From an uncultured Lachnospiraceae bacterium (lineage in GTDB: Bacteria > Bacillota > Clostridia > Lachnospirales > Lachnospiraceae): a stretch of DNA of 64,000 nucleotides. This document shows, one piece after another, positions 51,782 through 61,288 of the stretch. The position numbers were made by a program, and so were the translations under genes. The stretch lies in the NCBI GenBank assembly GCA_948441955.1, contig CAOJQZ010000003.1, forward strand, positions 1-64,000, in the 5' to 3' direction. Under the pieces are notes generated by a model. That model was given only the letters and a program-made list of their open reading frames with translations. It was not told the origin of the DNA and did not search any database. Each line of letters begins with the position of its first letter. Within the stretch, counting starts at the first letter, position 1.

Positions 51782-54781
51782 ATGTCAAAAATTAAAATAT
51801 ACGAATTAGCGAAGGAATTGGGAAAACCCAGTAAAGAGCTGGTAGAGTTTCTGATAGGAAAAAATATAGAGGTAAAAAACCACATGAGCGCAATCGAGGC
51901 GCCGGAGGCGGAGATGGTACGAAATTCCTTTGGAAAAAAGGAAAAGACAGAGACCGAGGCAAAGGAGACTTTGAAACAAGGGGCGCCAAAAAAGAAAAAT
52001 ATTGTGCAGGTATTCCGGCCCCAAAATACCCAGAGCGGCGGGAGACGGGGGCAGGCAAGACATCCGGGTGCAAAACCTGTGCAGCAGATGGGCAGGCCCG
52101 TGCAGGTGAATAACGGACGCCCGTCTAAGACAGCGGCTCCCGGTGCAAAGCCTGCGTCTTTAAAGCCGCTGAGTGAGAAGGCAAGAGCAGAGCATATACA
52201 AGAAACGGACAGGAAGACTGGGGTGAAAGTCCAGCCGGAAAATAATGTACAGCCGGCAGATACGAAGCCGGCAGAAAAGATGCAGGAGCCAAAGCTTCAG
52301 GCCGAGAAGCAGCAGCCAGAAATGGCGGCAGAAAAGCGGGCGCCTGAAATAAAACAGGAAAAAACAGGGAAAGGACAGCCGTCTTCCGACAGACATTCTG
52401 AGCGTCCCCAGGGAGACAGAAGGGAGCACGATCAGGATAGCCAGAACCGTCCGCGGGGAGACAGAAGGGAAAGAGGCAGCCGTCCCCAAGGAGATAAAAG
52501 AGAGGGAGGCAGCCGTTTCCAGGGAGACAGAAGAGAAGGAGGCAGCCGTTTCCAGGGAGACAGAAGAGAAGGAGGAGGCCGTTTCCAGGGAGACAGAAGA
52601 GAAGGAGGCAGCCGTTTCCAGGGAGACAGAAAAGAAGGAGGCAGCCGTCCCCAGGGAGACAGAAGAGAACGTGATCAGGCCGGACGTCAGGATAGATTCC
52701 GGGGAGACAGAAATCAAAACAGCCGGGGAAATGAAAGAGGCAGTTTTGAGAGGAACCAGGGAGAAAGAGGTTCCTACGAAAGGGGGCAGGGCCGCGGAGG
52801 CAGACCAGGAGAAAACCGCGGAGACAGAACCGACAGACGTTCATCTATTCCGGCGCCCATCGTAGAAGGTCAAAAGCCGCAGCGCAGTAAAGGAAAAGGT
52901 AAGGACGACCATAAGAAAAAAGATTTCCGCCGTGATGACGATGGAATGAGCAAGGGCAAGAAAGGAAAGCTTGAGCCGAAGCAGCAGCTTCAAAAGCCGC
53001 AGCCGAAGGAGCAGAAGCAGGAGGAGAAGATCAAGTCTATTGTAATTCCGGAAATGCTTACGATTCAGGAGCTTGCGGATAAGATGAAGGTTGTTCCTTC
53101 TGTAATTGTAAAAAAACTGTTCATGCAAGGAAAGATTGTTACGGTTAATCAGGAAATTGACTATGAGACAGCAGAGGAAATTGCATTAGAGTTTGAGATT
53201 CTTTGCGAGAAAGAAGAAGTAGTAGACGTCATTGAGGAGCTGCTTAAAGAGGATGAGGAAGACGAAAGCAAGATGAAGAAGCGTCCGCCTGTAGTTTGTG
53301 TTATGGGCCATGTCGACCATGGAAAGACTTCCCTTCTTGATGCGATCCGCAATACAAATGTGATTGGAAGAGAGGCCGGAGGCATTACCCAGCATATAGG
53401 CGCATCGGTTGTTGAAGTTAACGGGGAAAAGATTACATTCCTTGATACGCCGGGTCATGAAGCCTTTACAGCAATGCGGATGAGAGGAGCAAACTCTACC
53501 GATATTGCCATTCTTGTTGTTGCGGCAGACGACGGCGTTATGCCGCAGACCGTGGAGGCAATCAATCATGCAAAAGCGGCCGGAATTGAGATCGTTGTCG
53601 CAGTGAATAAAATTGATAAACCAAGCGCTAATATTGAGCGTGTAAAACAGGAGCTTACAGAATATGAGCTGATTGCAGAGGACTGGGGCGGAAGCACCGT
53701 CTTTGTTCCGGTGTCTGCAAAGACAGGGGAGGGATTAGAGGAACTTATGGAAATGCTTCTTCTGACTGCGGAGGTTATGGAGCTTAAGGCAAATGCGAAC
53801 CGCCGTGCACGGGGGCTTGTACTGGAGGCCGAACTTGACAAGGGAAGAGGTTCTGTAGCCACTGTTCTTGTACAAAAGGGAACATTACGCATCGGCGACG
53901 CTATTGCTGCTGGTTCTGCACACGGCAGGGTCAGGGCCATGATGGACGATAAGGGTAGACGTGTGAAGGAGGCAGGGCCGTCTACACCGGTGGAAATTCT
54001 CGGATTAAACGATGTGCCGAATGCAGGAGAAGTATTTGTAGGATGCGGTAATGATAAAGAGGCAAGAAGCTTCGCCGAAACATTTATTGCACAGAGTAAA
54101 GTGAAGCTTCTTGAGGATACGAAGTCAAAGCTTTCCCTGGACGATTTATTTACGCAGATTCAGGAGGGGAATTTAAAGGAGCTTGGTATCGTAGTAAAGG
54201 CAGACGTACAGGGTTCGGTTGAAGCTATAAAGCAGAGTCTTCTGAAGCTTTCTAATGACGAGGTTGTCATCAAGATTATTCACGGAGGAGTAGGTGCGAT
54301 TAATGAGTCAGACGTCAGTCTTGCATCTGCGTCAAATGCCATTATTATAGGCTTTAACGTCCGTCCGGATGCGACTGCAAAAGAAACGGCAGAACGTGAA
54401 GGCGTGGATATACGTCTGTATCGTGTGATTTATAATGCAATTGAGGATGTGGAAGCGGCGATGAAAGGGATGCTGGATCCGGTGTTTGAAGAAAAGGTAC
54501 TTGGTCATGCAGAGGTGCGCCAGACCTTTAAAGCATCCGGAGTCGGTACAATTGCAGGTTCCTATGTGCTGGACGGTACATTTGAAAGAGACTGTTCCGT
54601 ACGTCTTACAAGAGACGGGATTGTCATCTTCGAGGGACCGCTTGCATCCCTGAGACGCTTCAAGGATGATGTAAAAGAAGTAAGAGCAGGGTACGAATGC
54701 GGATTTGTATTCGCAGGCTTTAATGATATCAAAGAGGGCGATCTGGTAGAATCCTATAAGATGGTTGAGATACCTAGATAG
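51782..54781 (+). CDS. infB: Translation initiation factor IF-2
   Basis: A 999-residue GTPase that places initiator tRNA on the ribosome. The N-terminus starts with an IF2_N helix bundle ([19 protein letters not shown]). Residues about 60-420 are a long low-complexity, charged linker with tandem 11-residue repeats. A second IF2_N precedes the G domain at about residue 500 ([14 protein letters not shown], then DTPGHEAF and NKID), followed by domains II-IV. ATG at 51782 lies eight bases after AGGAGGT. The factor is longer than the usual 700-900 residues because of the linker. Confidence 0.96.
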   Translation: MSKIKIYELAKELGKPSKELVEFLIGKNIEVKNHMSAIEAPEAEMVRNSFGKKEKTETEAKETLKQGAPKKKNIVQVFRPQNTQSGGRRGQARHPGAKPVQQMGRPVQVNNGRPSKTAAPGAKPASLKPLSEKARAEHIQETDRKTGVKVQPENNVQPADTKPAEKMQEPKLQAEKQQPEMAAEKRAPEIKQEKTGKGQPSSDRHSERPQGDRREHDQDSQNRPRGDRRERGSRPQGDKREGGSRFQGDRREGGSRFQGDRREGGGRFQGDRREGGSRFQGDRKEGGSRPQGDRRERDQAGRQDRFRGDRNQNSRGNERGSFERNQGERGSYERGQGRGGRPGENRGDRTDRRSSIPAPIVEGQKPQRSKGKGKDDHKKKDFRRDDDGMSKGKKGKLEPKQQLQKPQPKEQKQEEKIKSIVIPEMLTIQELADKMKVVPSVIVKKLFMQGKIVTVNQEIDYETAEEIALEFEILCEKEEVVDVIEELLKEDEEDESKMKKRPPVVCVMGHVDHGKTSLLDAIRNTNVIGREAGGITQHIGASVVEVNGEKITFLDTPGHEAFTAMRMRGANSTDIAILVVAADDGVMPQTVEAINHAKAAGIEIVVAVNKIDKPSANIERVKQELTEYELIAEDWGGSTVFVPVSAKTGEGLEELMEMLLLTAEVMELKANANRRARGLVLEAELDKGRGSVATVLVQKGTLRIGDAIAAGSAHGRVRAMMDDKGRRVKEAGPSTPVEILGLNDVPNAGEVFVGCGNDKEARSFAETFIAQSKVKLLEDTKSKLSLDDLFTQIQEGNLKELGIVVKADVQGSVEAIKQSLLKLSNDEVVIKIIHGGVGAINESDVSLASASNAIIIGFNVRPDATAKETAEREGVDIRLYRVIYNAIEDVEAAMKGMLDPVFEEKVLGHAEVRQTFKASGVGTIAGSYVLDGTFERDCSVRLTRDGIVIFEGPLASLRRFKDDVKEVRAGYECGFVFAGFNDIKEGDLVESYKMVEIPR
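52455..52672 (+). repeat. Tandem 33-base repeat within infB
   Basis: About six successive copies of a 33-base unit encoding [15 protein letters not shown] 11-residue repeats, with small variations ([39 protein letters not shown]). The copies are almost identical at the DNA level, which suggests recent expansion and likely length variation between strains. Confidence 0.85.
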
Positions 54782-54818
54782 GCATCACCCTGTTCCATGT
54801 GAAAGAAAGGAAAGAAAA

Positions 54819-55199
54819 TTGAAAAAAAGAAGTATTAAGAATACAAGAGTTAATACGGAGGTGCAGCGGGAACTCAGCAACATTTTAAGAGGCGGCATAA
54901 AGGACCCGCGGGTAGCGCCGTGGACTTCGGTGACAGCAGTAGAAGTAGCGCCGGATCTTAAGACCAGTAAGGCATATATCAGTGTCTTGGGGGACGAAAA
55001 GGCGCAGGCAGATACGCTGGCAGGGCTTCAGAATGCAGAGGGATATATTCGCAGGGAGCTTGCAAGGACGCTGAACATGCGCAACACACCGGAGATCAGA
55101 TTTGTGCTGGACCAGTCAATTGAATATGGAGTAAATATGTCAAAGAAAATTGATGAAGTAACAAAAGGCTTGAAGACAGAGGGTGAAGAAGATGCTTAA
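54819..55199 (+). CDS. rbfA: 30S ribosome-binding factor RbfA
   Basis: A 126-residue cold-shock and maturation factor that binds the 30S subunit. NTRVNTEVQRELSNILRGGI and IRFVLDQSIEYGVNMSKKID are typical of the family. A TTG at 54819 with GAAAGGAAAG before it gives the usual N-terminus; upstream codons in frame overlap the end of infB. Its 3' end overlaps nrnA by eight bases. Confidence 0.92.
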   Translation: MKKRSIKNTRVNTEVQRELSNILRGGIKDPRVAPWTSVTAVEVAPDLKTSKAYISVLGDEKAQADTLAGLQNAEGYIRRELARTLNMRNTPEIRFVLDQSIEYGVNMSKKIDEVTKGLKTEGEEDA

Positions 55200-56145
55200 A
55201 AAAATGCTTGCACATGCAGACAGTATTGCCATCGGAGGACATATAAGACCAGACGGAGACTGCGTAGGATCCTGTATGGGATTGTATCAATATATCAGGG
55301 ATAATTATCCGGAAAAAAAAGTAGATGTATATCTGGAGGATATCCCCGAGCCCTTTGCATTTCTTGAAGGTACGCAGGAGATCCGCCATGATATTCCGGA
55401 AGGAAAAGGGTACGATCTGTTTATTTGCATGGACTGCGGGGACAAGGAAAGGCTTGGATTTTCAGTACCGCTTTTTGAAGGTGCAGAAAATACACTTTGC
55501 ATAGACCACCATGTCAGTAACGGGAGTTTTGCTGTAAGTAATTACATTATCCCGGATGCAAGCTCTACCTCTGAGCTGGTATTTCAGCTTATGGATAAAA
55601 GCAAAATCAGCAGGACTGCAGCAGAGGCGCTGTATCTTGGAATTGTACATGATACAGGTGTTTTTCAGTATTCCTGCGCGGGGCCGTCCACCTTTGAGGC
55701 TGCAGCAGAGCTTTTAAAAAAAGGGATTGATGCGCCGGGAATTATCCGGGATACCTATTATGTAAAAACCTATGCACAAAACCAGATTCTTGGAAGGGCG
55801 CTTATGGAAAGCATTCTGTTCCTTAATGGAAAATGTATTGTATCCTATATTAGAAAAGCTACAATGGATTTCTACCGGGTAACACCAAAGGAATTGGACG
55901 GGATTGTCAGCCATTTAAGAAATACCAAAGGCGTACATGTGGCGGTATTTATGTATGAACTGGAGCCGGAGGTATATAAGGTAAGCCTCCGCTCTGACGA
56001 TTTGGTAGATGTAAGTATGATTGCAGCGCAGTACGGCGGCGGCGGACATAAAAAGGCGGCGGGCCTTGAAATGCATGGCAACTTTTACAGCGTTATTAAC
56101 CGGTTATCGGCACAGATCGAAAAACAGCTGAGGGATGCTTTATGA
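55192..56145 (+). CDS. nrnA: Bifunctional oligoribonuclease / PAP phosphatase NrnA
   Basis: A 317-residue DHH/DHHA1 phosphoesterase that degrades very short RNAs and pAp. Metal-site motifs are seen in GHIRPDGDCVGS, CMDCGDKERL, CIDHHVSNG and GIVHDTGVFQ, and the DHHA1 domain has QYGGGGHKKAAGLE. ATG at 55192 is used because GAGGG lies nine bases before it. It overlaps rbfA and, by ATGA, truB. Confidence 0.93.
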   Translation: MLKKMLAHADSIAIGGHIRPDGDCVGSCMGLYQYIRDNYPEKKVDVYLEDIPEPFAFLEGTQEIRHDIPEGKGYDLFICMDCGDKERLGFSVPLFEGAENTLCIDHHVSNGSFAVSNYIIPDASSTSELVFQLMDKSKISRTAAEALYLGIVHDTGVFQYSCAGPSTFEAAAELLKKGIDAPGIIRDTYYVKTYAQNQILGRALMESILFLNGKCIVSYIRKATMDFYRVTPKELDGIVSHLRNTKGVHVAVFMYELEPEVYKVSLRSDDLVDVSMIAAQYGGGGHKKAAGLEMHGNFYSVINRLSAQIEKQLRDAL

Positions 56146-57056
56146 TTCATGGCATTTTGAATGTGTACAAGGAAAAGGGGTATACCTCTCATGATGTTGT
56201 AGCAAAGCTCCGGGGGATAACCGGACAGAAAAAAATCGGGCATACGGGTACATTGGATCCGGATGCATCCGGCGTCCTTCCGATATGCCTCGGGAGGGCG
56301 ACGAAGCTTTGCGGTATGCTGACAGATAAGGACAAATGCTATGAGACCGTTATGCTTCTCGGCATGGAGACAGATACCCAGGACATTACAGGAAGAGTGC
56401 AAAGGAGAGGCGATATCTCAAAGGTTACAGAGGATATGATCCAACAGGCGGTTAAAAGCTTTGAGGGTATTTACGAACAGATTCCCCCCATGTATTCGGC
56501 GCTTAAGGTGAACGGAAGGAAGCTTTACGAGCTTGCAAGGGAAGGGAAAACCGTAGAGCGTAAGCCAAGAAGAGTAACAATATATAAAATAGATATTCTG
56601 AAAATAGATCTTCCCCGGGTGCATATGAGAGTGTTCTGTTCAAAAGGAACTTATATCCGGACCCTTTGCCGTGATATAGGAGAGAGGCTTTCATGTACGG
56701 CCTGTATGGAGGAGCTTGTGCGCATGCAGGTGAGTGATTTTGTAATAAAAGACAGTGTTACGCTTTCTGAGATTGAAGACCGAAAGAAAAACGGCACATT
56801 GGATGAGATCATTATTCCTGTGGATCAGATGTTTTCCGATATAGGACAGGTTACCGTAAAGAATGAATGGAGGAGAATGGTTCTTAACGGAGGCCCTTTT
56901 CCGGAAGACGGCGCGGAGAAAGAGAATGTCTTTTCTGATCTTGAAAGAGTCAGGGTATACGACCGGGAAGGAAGATTTATCGGAGTATACAGCTACAGAG
57001 AAACAGAAAAAATATTCACGCTTGTTAAGATGTTTTGTATTATGGAGAGGGACTAA
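56142..57056 (+). CDS. truB: tRNA pseudouridine(55) synthase TruB
   Basis: A 304-residue enzyme that makes pseudouridine 55 in the T loop of tRNAs. The catalytic aspartate is Asp39 in HTGTLDPDASGVLP. KVNGRKLYELAREG and SKGTYIRTLCRDIGERL are further signatures. It is joined to nrnA by an ATGA overlap and is followed after three bases by ribF. Confidence 0.95.
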   Translation: MIHGILNVYKEKGYTSHDVVAKLRGITGQKKIGHTGTLDPDASGVLPICLGRATKLCGMLTDKDKCYETVMLLGMETDTQDITGRVQRRGDISKVTEDMIQQAVKSFEGIYEQIPPMYSALKVNGRKLYELAREGKTVERKPRRVTIYKIDILKIDLPRVHMRVFCSKGTYIRTLCRDIGERLSCTACMEELVRMQVSDFVIKDSVTLSEIEDRKKNGTLDEIIIPVDQMFSDIGQVTVKNEWRRMVLNGGPFPEDGAEKENVFSDLERVRVYDREGRFIGVYSYRETEKIFTLVKMFCIMERD

Positions 57057-57059
57057 AAA

Positions 57060-57959
57060 ATGCAGTATGTAAAGGGTCTGAATAAGTATAGGGACGATGG
57101 AAGAAGCGCGGTGACATTTGGAAAGTTCGACGGTCTTCACCGCGGACATCAGGAGCTTGTGAGGACTGTGAAGGAATTAGGTGAAAAAGAGGATGTAAGC
57201 AGTATAGTCTGTGCCTTTGATATGAATCAGAGGAATGTACTTATGACAAAAGAAGAACGCCTGCTGCATTTGGAAAATGAGGTTGATTATCTGGTGGACT
57301 GCGCGTTCACGAAGGAATTTATGGAGATTTCAGCAGAAGATTTTATCAGAGACATTATCAAGGGGGTGTTTCATGCTGAATTTGTAGTGGTAGGAACGGA
57401 TTTTCGGTTTGGGTACGGCAAGCGGGGAGATATTCATATGCTGGCGGCATATGAAAAAGCATGTGGGTATGAACTGATTGTTATAGAAAAAAAACGCTAT
57501 CAGGATCGTATTATCAGCAGTACGTACATCAAAGAAACGCTGAAGGAAGGCGCGGTGTCAAAAGCAGAGCGTATGCTGGGATATGGATACGGCATATCAG
57601 GAATTGTTGAGCCGGGGAGAAAACTGGGAAGGACACTTGGTTTTCCAACCTTAAATGTTCTATGGCCGGAAGGAAAGCTGGTTCCTCCAAGAGGAGTGTA
57701 TCTTTGCCGTGCTTATATAGATGGAAGAAGCTATAATGGGATTTCAAACATCGGTGTGAAGCCTACCGTATCAGATGAAGAAAAGGTGCGTATCGAGAGT
57801 TTCTTATTTGAATACAATGCAGATGCTTACGGTAAGGAGGTTATGTTTGAATTAATAGAATATGTGCGCCCGGAGCAAAAGTTTAGGGGGAAAGAAGAGC
57901 TCAAGGCGAATGTAGACCGTAATATTGCTTATGGTAAGAAATACTTTGGGATAAAGTGA
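57060..57959 (+). CDS. ribF: Bifunctional riboflavin kinase / FAD synthetase
   Basis: A 299-residue enzyme that converts riboflavin to FMN and FAD. The N-terminal adenylyltransferase domain has GKFDGLHRGHQ near residues 21-31 and VGTDFRFGYGKRG near 111-123; the C-terminal kinase domain has GRTLGFPTLNV near 191-201. Its place after truB is the usual one in Firmicutes. Confidence 0.95.
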   Translation: MQYVKGLNKYRDDGRSAVTFGKFDGLHRGHQELVRTVKELGEKEDVSSIVCAFDMNQRNVLMTKEERLLHLENEVDYLVDCAFTKEFMEISAEDFIRDIIKGVFHAEFVVVGTDFRFGYGKRGDIHMLAAYEKACGYELIVIEKKRYQDRIISSTYIKETLKEGAVSKAERMLGYGYGISGIVEPGRKLGRTLGFPTLNVLWPEGKLVPPRGVYLCRAYIDGRSYNGISNIGVKPTVSDEEKVRIESFLFEYNADAYGKEVMFELIEYVRPEQKFRGKEELKANVDRNIAYGKKYFGIK

Positions 57960-57974
57960 TAAAGGAGAGTACAG

Positions 57975-59624
57975 ATGAGTATTACAGAAGTTTTTACGCT
58001 GTTTGGAGGATTAGGTTTTTTTCTCTTTGGCATGAAGCTTATGAGCGAGGGCCTGGAAAAGGCGGCCGGCGCTAAGATGAGAGGAATTCTTGAGTTTTTT
58101 ACAAAAAACCGGTTTATCGGTATGGTAGTAGGCATTGTATTTACTGCGATCATCCAGTCTTCTAATGCAACTACGGTTATGGTAGTAAGCTTTGTAAATT
58201 CGGGTCTTATGACACTTATGCAGGCCACGGGAGTTATTTTGGGAGCCAATATTGGTACTACGGTGACCGGGCAGCTGATTGCCTTTAATCTGTCGGATAT
58301 AGCGCCGCTGGTTGTTATTATAGGTGTTATCATGGTGATGTTCTGCAGGAAGCAAAGCGTAAAAAAGATCGGGGAGGTTATTCTTGGGTTCGGTATTCTT
58401 TTTATGGGACTGCGCATTATGGGAGAGAGCATGCAGGCTGTGAAGGAATCGCCGCGAATCCTTGAATTCTTAAGCTCACTTTCAAGTCCGTTTTCCGCGA
58501 TATTGGTAGGCTTTCTTATTACGGCAGTACTGCAGAGCTCATCAGCGACGGTAGGTATTATTCTTCTCATGGTATCCCAGGGGCTTTTAGCCTTTACTAT
58601 ATGCCCGTTCATGATTCTGGGATGTAATATTGGTTCCTGTGTGTCTGCTCTTGTTGCAAGTCTGAGCGGGAAGAAAGATGCAAAACGCGCGGCCCTTATT
58701 CATTTTCTCTTTAACGTAATCGGCTCTGCAGTTATGTTTCTTATTTTACTTGCGGCGCTGGAACCGATTACCAATGGGCTTCTGTACATTTCAGGAGGAA
58801 ATCTTGCCCGTGCCGTTGCCAATGTACATACTCTTATGAAAGTATTTGAGGTTGCAATGCTGTTCCCATTTATGGGATGGATTGTAAGGGCCACATATAA
58901 GATTGTGCCGGGTTCAGATGAAATTGAAGACGAGTATGAGCTTCAGTATATCGGAAAAGGCAATATTATGGCGCCTACAACGGCATTTTCCAACGGTGTT
59001 CATGAGATTACCCATATGGGAAGGATCGCGATTGAAAATTTAAAGACTTCCATGCATACCTTATGCGAGCTGGATGAAAAAGAAATCGACGATGTATATA
59101 AAAGAGAAGAATATATTGACTTTTTGAACCGGAAAATTACAGACTATCTTGTAAAAGTGAACGAGATTGAACTGCCTATCGCAGATGCAAGATTAATCGG
59201 CGCTTTATTTCATGTTGTGAACGATATAGAAAGAATTGGGGATCATGCTGAAAATTTTGCAGATTCGGCCAGAGACCGTATTGAGAGGGGTATTGAATTT
59301 AGCGAAAAGGCGAAAAAGCAGCTGCAGGATATGACGGAGGAGGTCGTACAGATTCTGGAATACTCTCTTGATATGTTCATGAACCGGAATCCAAGGCATA
59401 TGCAGGACATTCTTAATCTGGAAGACAATATTGATGAAAGAGAGAGAAAATTACAGCGTGCCCATGTAAAACGCCTTACAAAGAATAAATGTACCCCGGA
59501 GGCGGGAATGCTGTTTTCAGATACCATATCCGGACTTGAGCGTGTGGCAGATCATGCAACAAATATAGCTTTTGCAATTTTAGATCCGGATAACAGTGTA
59601 TCAGAGGAGGAAGAGGAAGAATAA
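57975..59624 (+). CDS. Na/Pi cotransporter family protein with PhoU-like domain
   Basis: A 549-residue sodium-phosphate symporter of the NptA/YjbB type. Two inverted-repeat membrane halves each carry the QSS motif: IQSSNATTVMVV near residue 56 and LQSSSATVGIIL near residue 182. About residues 330-549 form a helical PhoU-like cytoplasmic domain ending in an acidic tail (SVSEEEEEE). Phosphate is the inferred substrate. It is 15 bases after ribF and may share its message. Confidence 0.9.
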   Translation: MSITEVFTLFGGLGFFLFGMKLMSEGLEKAAGAKMRGILEFFTKNRFIGMVVGIVFTAIIQSSNATTVMVVSFVNSGLMTLMQATGVILGANIGTTVTGQLIAFNLSDIAPLVVIIGVIMVMFCRKQSVKKIGEVILGFGILFMGLRIMGESMQAVKESPRILEFLSSLSSPFSAILVGFLITAVLQSSSATVGIILLMVSQGLLAFTICPFMILGCNIGSCVSALVASLSGKKDAKRAALIHFLFNVIGSAVMFLILLAALEPITNGLLYISGGNLARAVANVHTLMKVFEVAMLFPFMGWIVRATYKIVPGSDEIEDEYELQYIGKGNIMAPTTAFSNGVHEITHMGRIAIENLKTSMHTLCELDEKEIDDVYKREEYIDFLNRKITDYLVKVNEIELPIADARLIGALFHVVNDIERIGDHAENFADSARDRIERGIEFSEKAKKQLQDMTEEVVQILEYSLDMFMNRNPRHMQDILNLEDNIDERERKLQRAHVKRLTKNKCTPEAGMLFSDTISGLERVADHATNIAFAILDPDNSVSEEEEEE

Positions 59625-59638
59625 TTTTGTAGAAATTC

Positions 59639-59667
59639 TTTACTTTATGCTGAACTTATGCTATACT
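59639..59667 (+). promoter_or_regulatory. Promoter for rpsO
   Basis: TTTACT (59639-59644), a 17-base spacer, TATACT (59662-59667). Confidence 0.55.
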
Positions 59668-59675
59668 GTCCAGGT

Positions 59676-59752
59676 AAAAACAGCCGATGTTCGGTAATCG
59701 GATTACTCCACCCGTTACTTAATGTCAGGCGGTATGAAGAGTTTAAAGGAGG
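59676..59752 (+). promoter_or_regulatory. Possible structured leader of rpsO (S15 autoregulation)
   Basis: The roughly 85-base leader contains small inverted repeats (CCGAT/ATCGG at about 59684-59702; GTAAT/ATTAC overlapping them), which allow competing hairpins before the GGAGG site. S15 represses its own translation through leader RNA in several bacteria, including Firmicutes. I did not fold it, and a match to a known S15 leader class is not shown. Confidence 0.3.
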
Positions 59753-59760
59753 AGATCTAG

Positions 59761-60027
59761 ATGGTTTCAAAAGAAAGAAAAGAGCAGATTATTGCAGAAT
59801 ATGGAAGAACAGAGGGTGACACAGGTTCACCGGAGGTTCAGGTTGCAATTCTTACAGCAAGAATTAATGATCTGACAGAGCATTTTAAAGCAAATCCGAA
59901 GGATCATCATTCAAGAAGAGGACTTCTTAAAATGGTAGGTCAGAGAAGAGGACTTCTGGCATATCTTAAGAAGACAGATATCGAAAGATATCGTTCACTT
60001 ATTGAAAGATTAGGACTGCGTAAGTAG
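59761..60027 (+). CDS. rpsO: 30S ribosomal protein S15
   Basis: An 88-residue protein that binds 16S rRNA in the central domain. The signature [20 protein letters not shown] and [20 protein letters not shown] is complete. AAAGGAGGA precedes the ATG. It has its own promoter and a following terminator. Confidence 0.97.
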   Translation: MVSKERKEQIIAEYGRTEGDTGSPEVQVAILTARINDLTEHFKANPKDHHSRRGLLKMVGQRRGLLAYLKKTDIERYRSLIERLGLRK

Positions 60028-60034
60028 TCCGGAT

Positions 60035-60068
60035 AAAATTCCTGCCGGGTAACGGCGGGAATTTTTTA
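60035..60068 (+). terminator. Rho-independent terminator after rpsO
   Basis: AAATTCCTGCCG pairs with CGGCGGGAATTT (one G-T pair) around GGTAA and is followed by a T-run. Confidence 0.88.
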
Positions 60069-60114
60069 AATAAATATGTAATTGAAAAAATTGGAAAATA
60101 AATTTAAAAAGTTG

Positions 60115-60143
60115 TTGACAAATTAATTTTGCCGTAGTACAAT
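60115..60143 (+). promoter_or_regulatory. Promoter for tRNA-Gly
   Basis: TTGACA (60115-60120), a 17-base spacer, TACAAT (60138-60143), about 30 bases before the tRNA. Confidence 0.8.
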
Positions 60144-60174
60144 AGTTATTGTTCTGAGGAACACAATAAGAAAT

Positions 60175-60247
60175 GCGACAGTGGCTCAGTTGGTAGAGTA
60201 CGACCTTGCCAAGGTCGGGGTCGCGGGTTCGAACCCCGTCTGTCGCT
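60175..60247 (+). tRNA. tRNA-Gly (anticodon GCC)
   Basis: A 73-base cloverleaf. The acceptor stem GCGACAG pairs with CTGTCGC, the anticodon stem-loop is CGACCTTGCCAAGGTCG with anticodon GCC, and the T arm contains GGTTCGAACCCC. CCA is not encoded. It marks the boundary between core genes and the prophage tail genes on the opposite strand. Confidence 0.97.
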
Positions 60248-60249
60248 CT

Positions 60250-60292
60250 CACAGATACCATAGAAATTCATTTCTATGGTATCTGTTTTTAG
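60250..60292. terminator. Terminator between tRNA-Gly and the prophage lysin gene
   Basis: ACAGATACCATAGAAA and TTTCTATGGTATCTGT form a 16-bp perfect stem around TTCA and are followed by TTTTTAG. It can end the tRNA transcript and, because of its symmetry, possibly also the lysin transcript. Confidence 0.88.
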
Positions 60293-60300
60293 TGTAAATA

Positions 60301-61287
60301 CTAAAATAACTGGAACCGGTCTATGGCTGCGCCAAAGCATCCGGCAAACCCGTCCTGTCCATTACCTGTCTCATCATCAAACTGCCAAGGATAATATCCG
60401 GAATTAACAGGTGATACTCTATACTGTGCTCTCTGATATCCGTATTTTGATACAATATCTTCAGGGGTGTCATAATACACCCGGACGGCATCAATTGCTT
60501 TCCCGTTTCCGGCATATCCGTTATTGTGATTCTTCCAGTCATATCCCGTAACCCACGGCAGCCATCCGCCGCCAAGAATATGTACCTGATACTTTACGCT
60601 GCCTTTATTTACTTTTATGGCGGCATTTGCAATGGACCTGCCTGTAATACCGGCAAAATCTTCTAAATTATTTACAGGTGGCAAGATAGTCCCGTCTGTA
60701 AGCTGTACGGCATATGTAAATATAATCCCCGGATTCCCTTTCGATACCATAGACGCTGCATGAAAGACTGTATTGCCGGATGTATTATGTACAGGAACGC
60801 TTACATTTTCTCCCATAAACTGTTTGATACGGGAAATGAAGTAAGCTTTCGTATTAGAAGCTCCGTGATGGATTTCTACAGAACGATGCGGACATGCTGT
60901 GGCGGCTACTTCCTGATGCAAACGGATGGTGCCTGCATTTGGAATGATTCCATACTGTTTACATTTTTGAGCCGCCAGCCTTAATGCAGTTTCTTCGTTT
61001 TTCTTAAAGACTTCCAGATTTCCCATACTCTGGCAGACTTCGATAGACAGATAGTTCATATTACCATCATAATCAGCACAATGCCATGCTCCATATTTAT
61101 CATCTTCTGCCTGAACCGTGCCGTCAGAGCATACATAATAATGCGCAAATCCATTTTCCAGATTATGTGTTGGGAGCCAGTTTCTATAATGTGCCGCATC
61201 TGCATAGCCGCTTCCGGCATCATTGTGAATAAATATGCCTTTTGGGTTTCTTCCTCGGTTTCCCGCAATTCCTTTACAAATACTCAT
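60301..61287 (-). CDS. Phage endolysin, N-acetylmuramoyl-L-alanine amidase
   Basis: About 328 residues. The N-terminal amidase_2 domain shows the zinc-site pattern: FIHNDAGSG near residues 19-27, then FAHYYVCSDGT and TACPHRSVEI. The C-terminal half (YQVHILGGGWLPWVTGYDW, then GYAGNGKAIDAVRVYY, and DGFAGCFGAAIDRFQLF) consists of repeats seen in wall-binding ends of clostridial phage lysins. ATG at 61287 is chosen because GAAAGGA lies eight bases before it. It is the last gene of the prophage's late region; no holin follows it before the tRNA. Confidence 0.88.
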   Translation of the reverse strand: MSICKGIAGNRGRNPKGIFIHNDAGSGYADAAHYRNWLPTHNLENGFAHYYVCSDGTVQAEDDKYGAWHCADYDGNMNYLSIEVCQSMGNLEVFKKNEETALRLAAQKCKQYGIIPNAGTIRLHQEVAATACPHRSVEIHHGASNTKAYFISRIKQFMGENVSVPVHNTSGNTVFHAASMVSKGNPGIIFTYAVQLTDGTILPPVNNLEDFAGITGRSIANAAIKVNKGSVKYQVHILGGGWLPWVTGYDWKNHNNGYAGNGKAIDAVRVYYDTPEDIVSKYGYQRAQYRVSPVNSGYYPWQFDDETGNGQDGFAGCFGAAIDRFQLF

Positions 61288-61288
61288 T

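Noticed and set aside
52455..52672. Regularly spaced repeats as a CRISPR array
   Set aside because: Repeats are contiguous, without unique spacers, and in frame within infB.
52125..52844. Long antisense open frame inside infB
   Set aside because: It lies opposite the repetitive linker of infB; its Leu/Phe/Ser-rich repetitive protein is a by-product of the tandem repeats, and it has no ribosome site or known domain.
60113..60122. TTGTTGACAA before tRNA-Gly, like the core of the GntR operator
   Set aside because: Only the ten-base core that overlaps a standard -35 element is shared; the outer TGT and ACA are absent, and a tRNA is an unlikely target.
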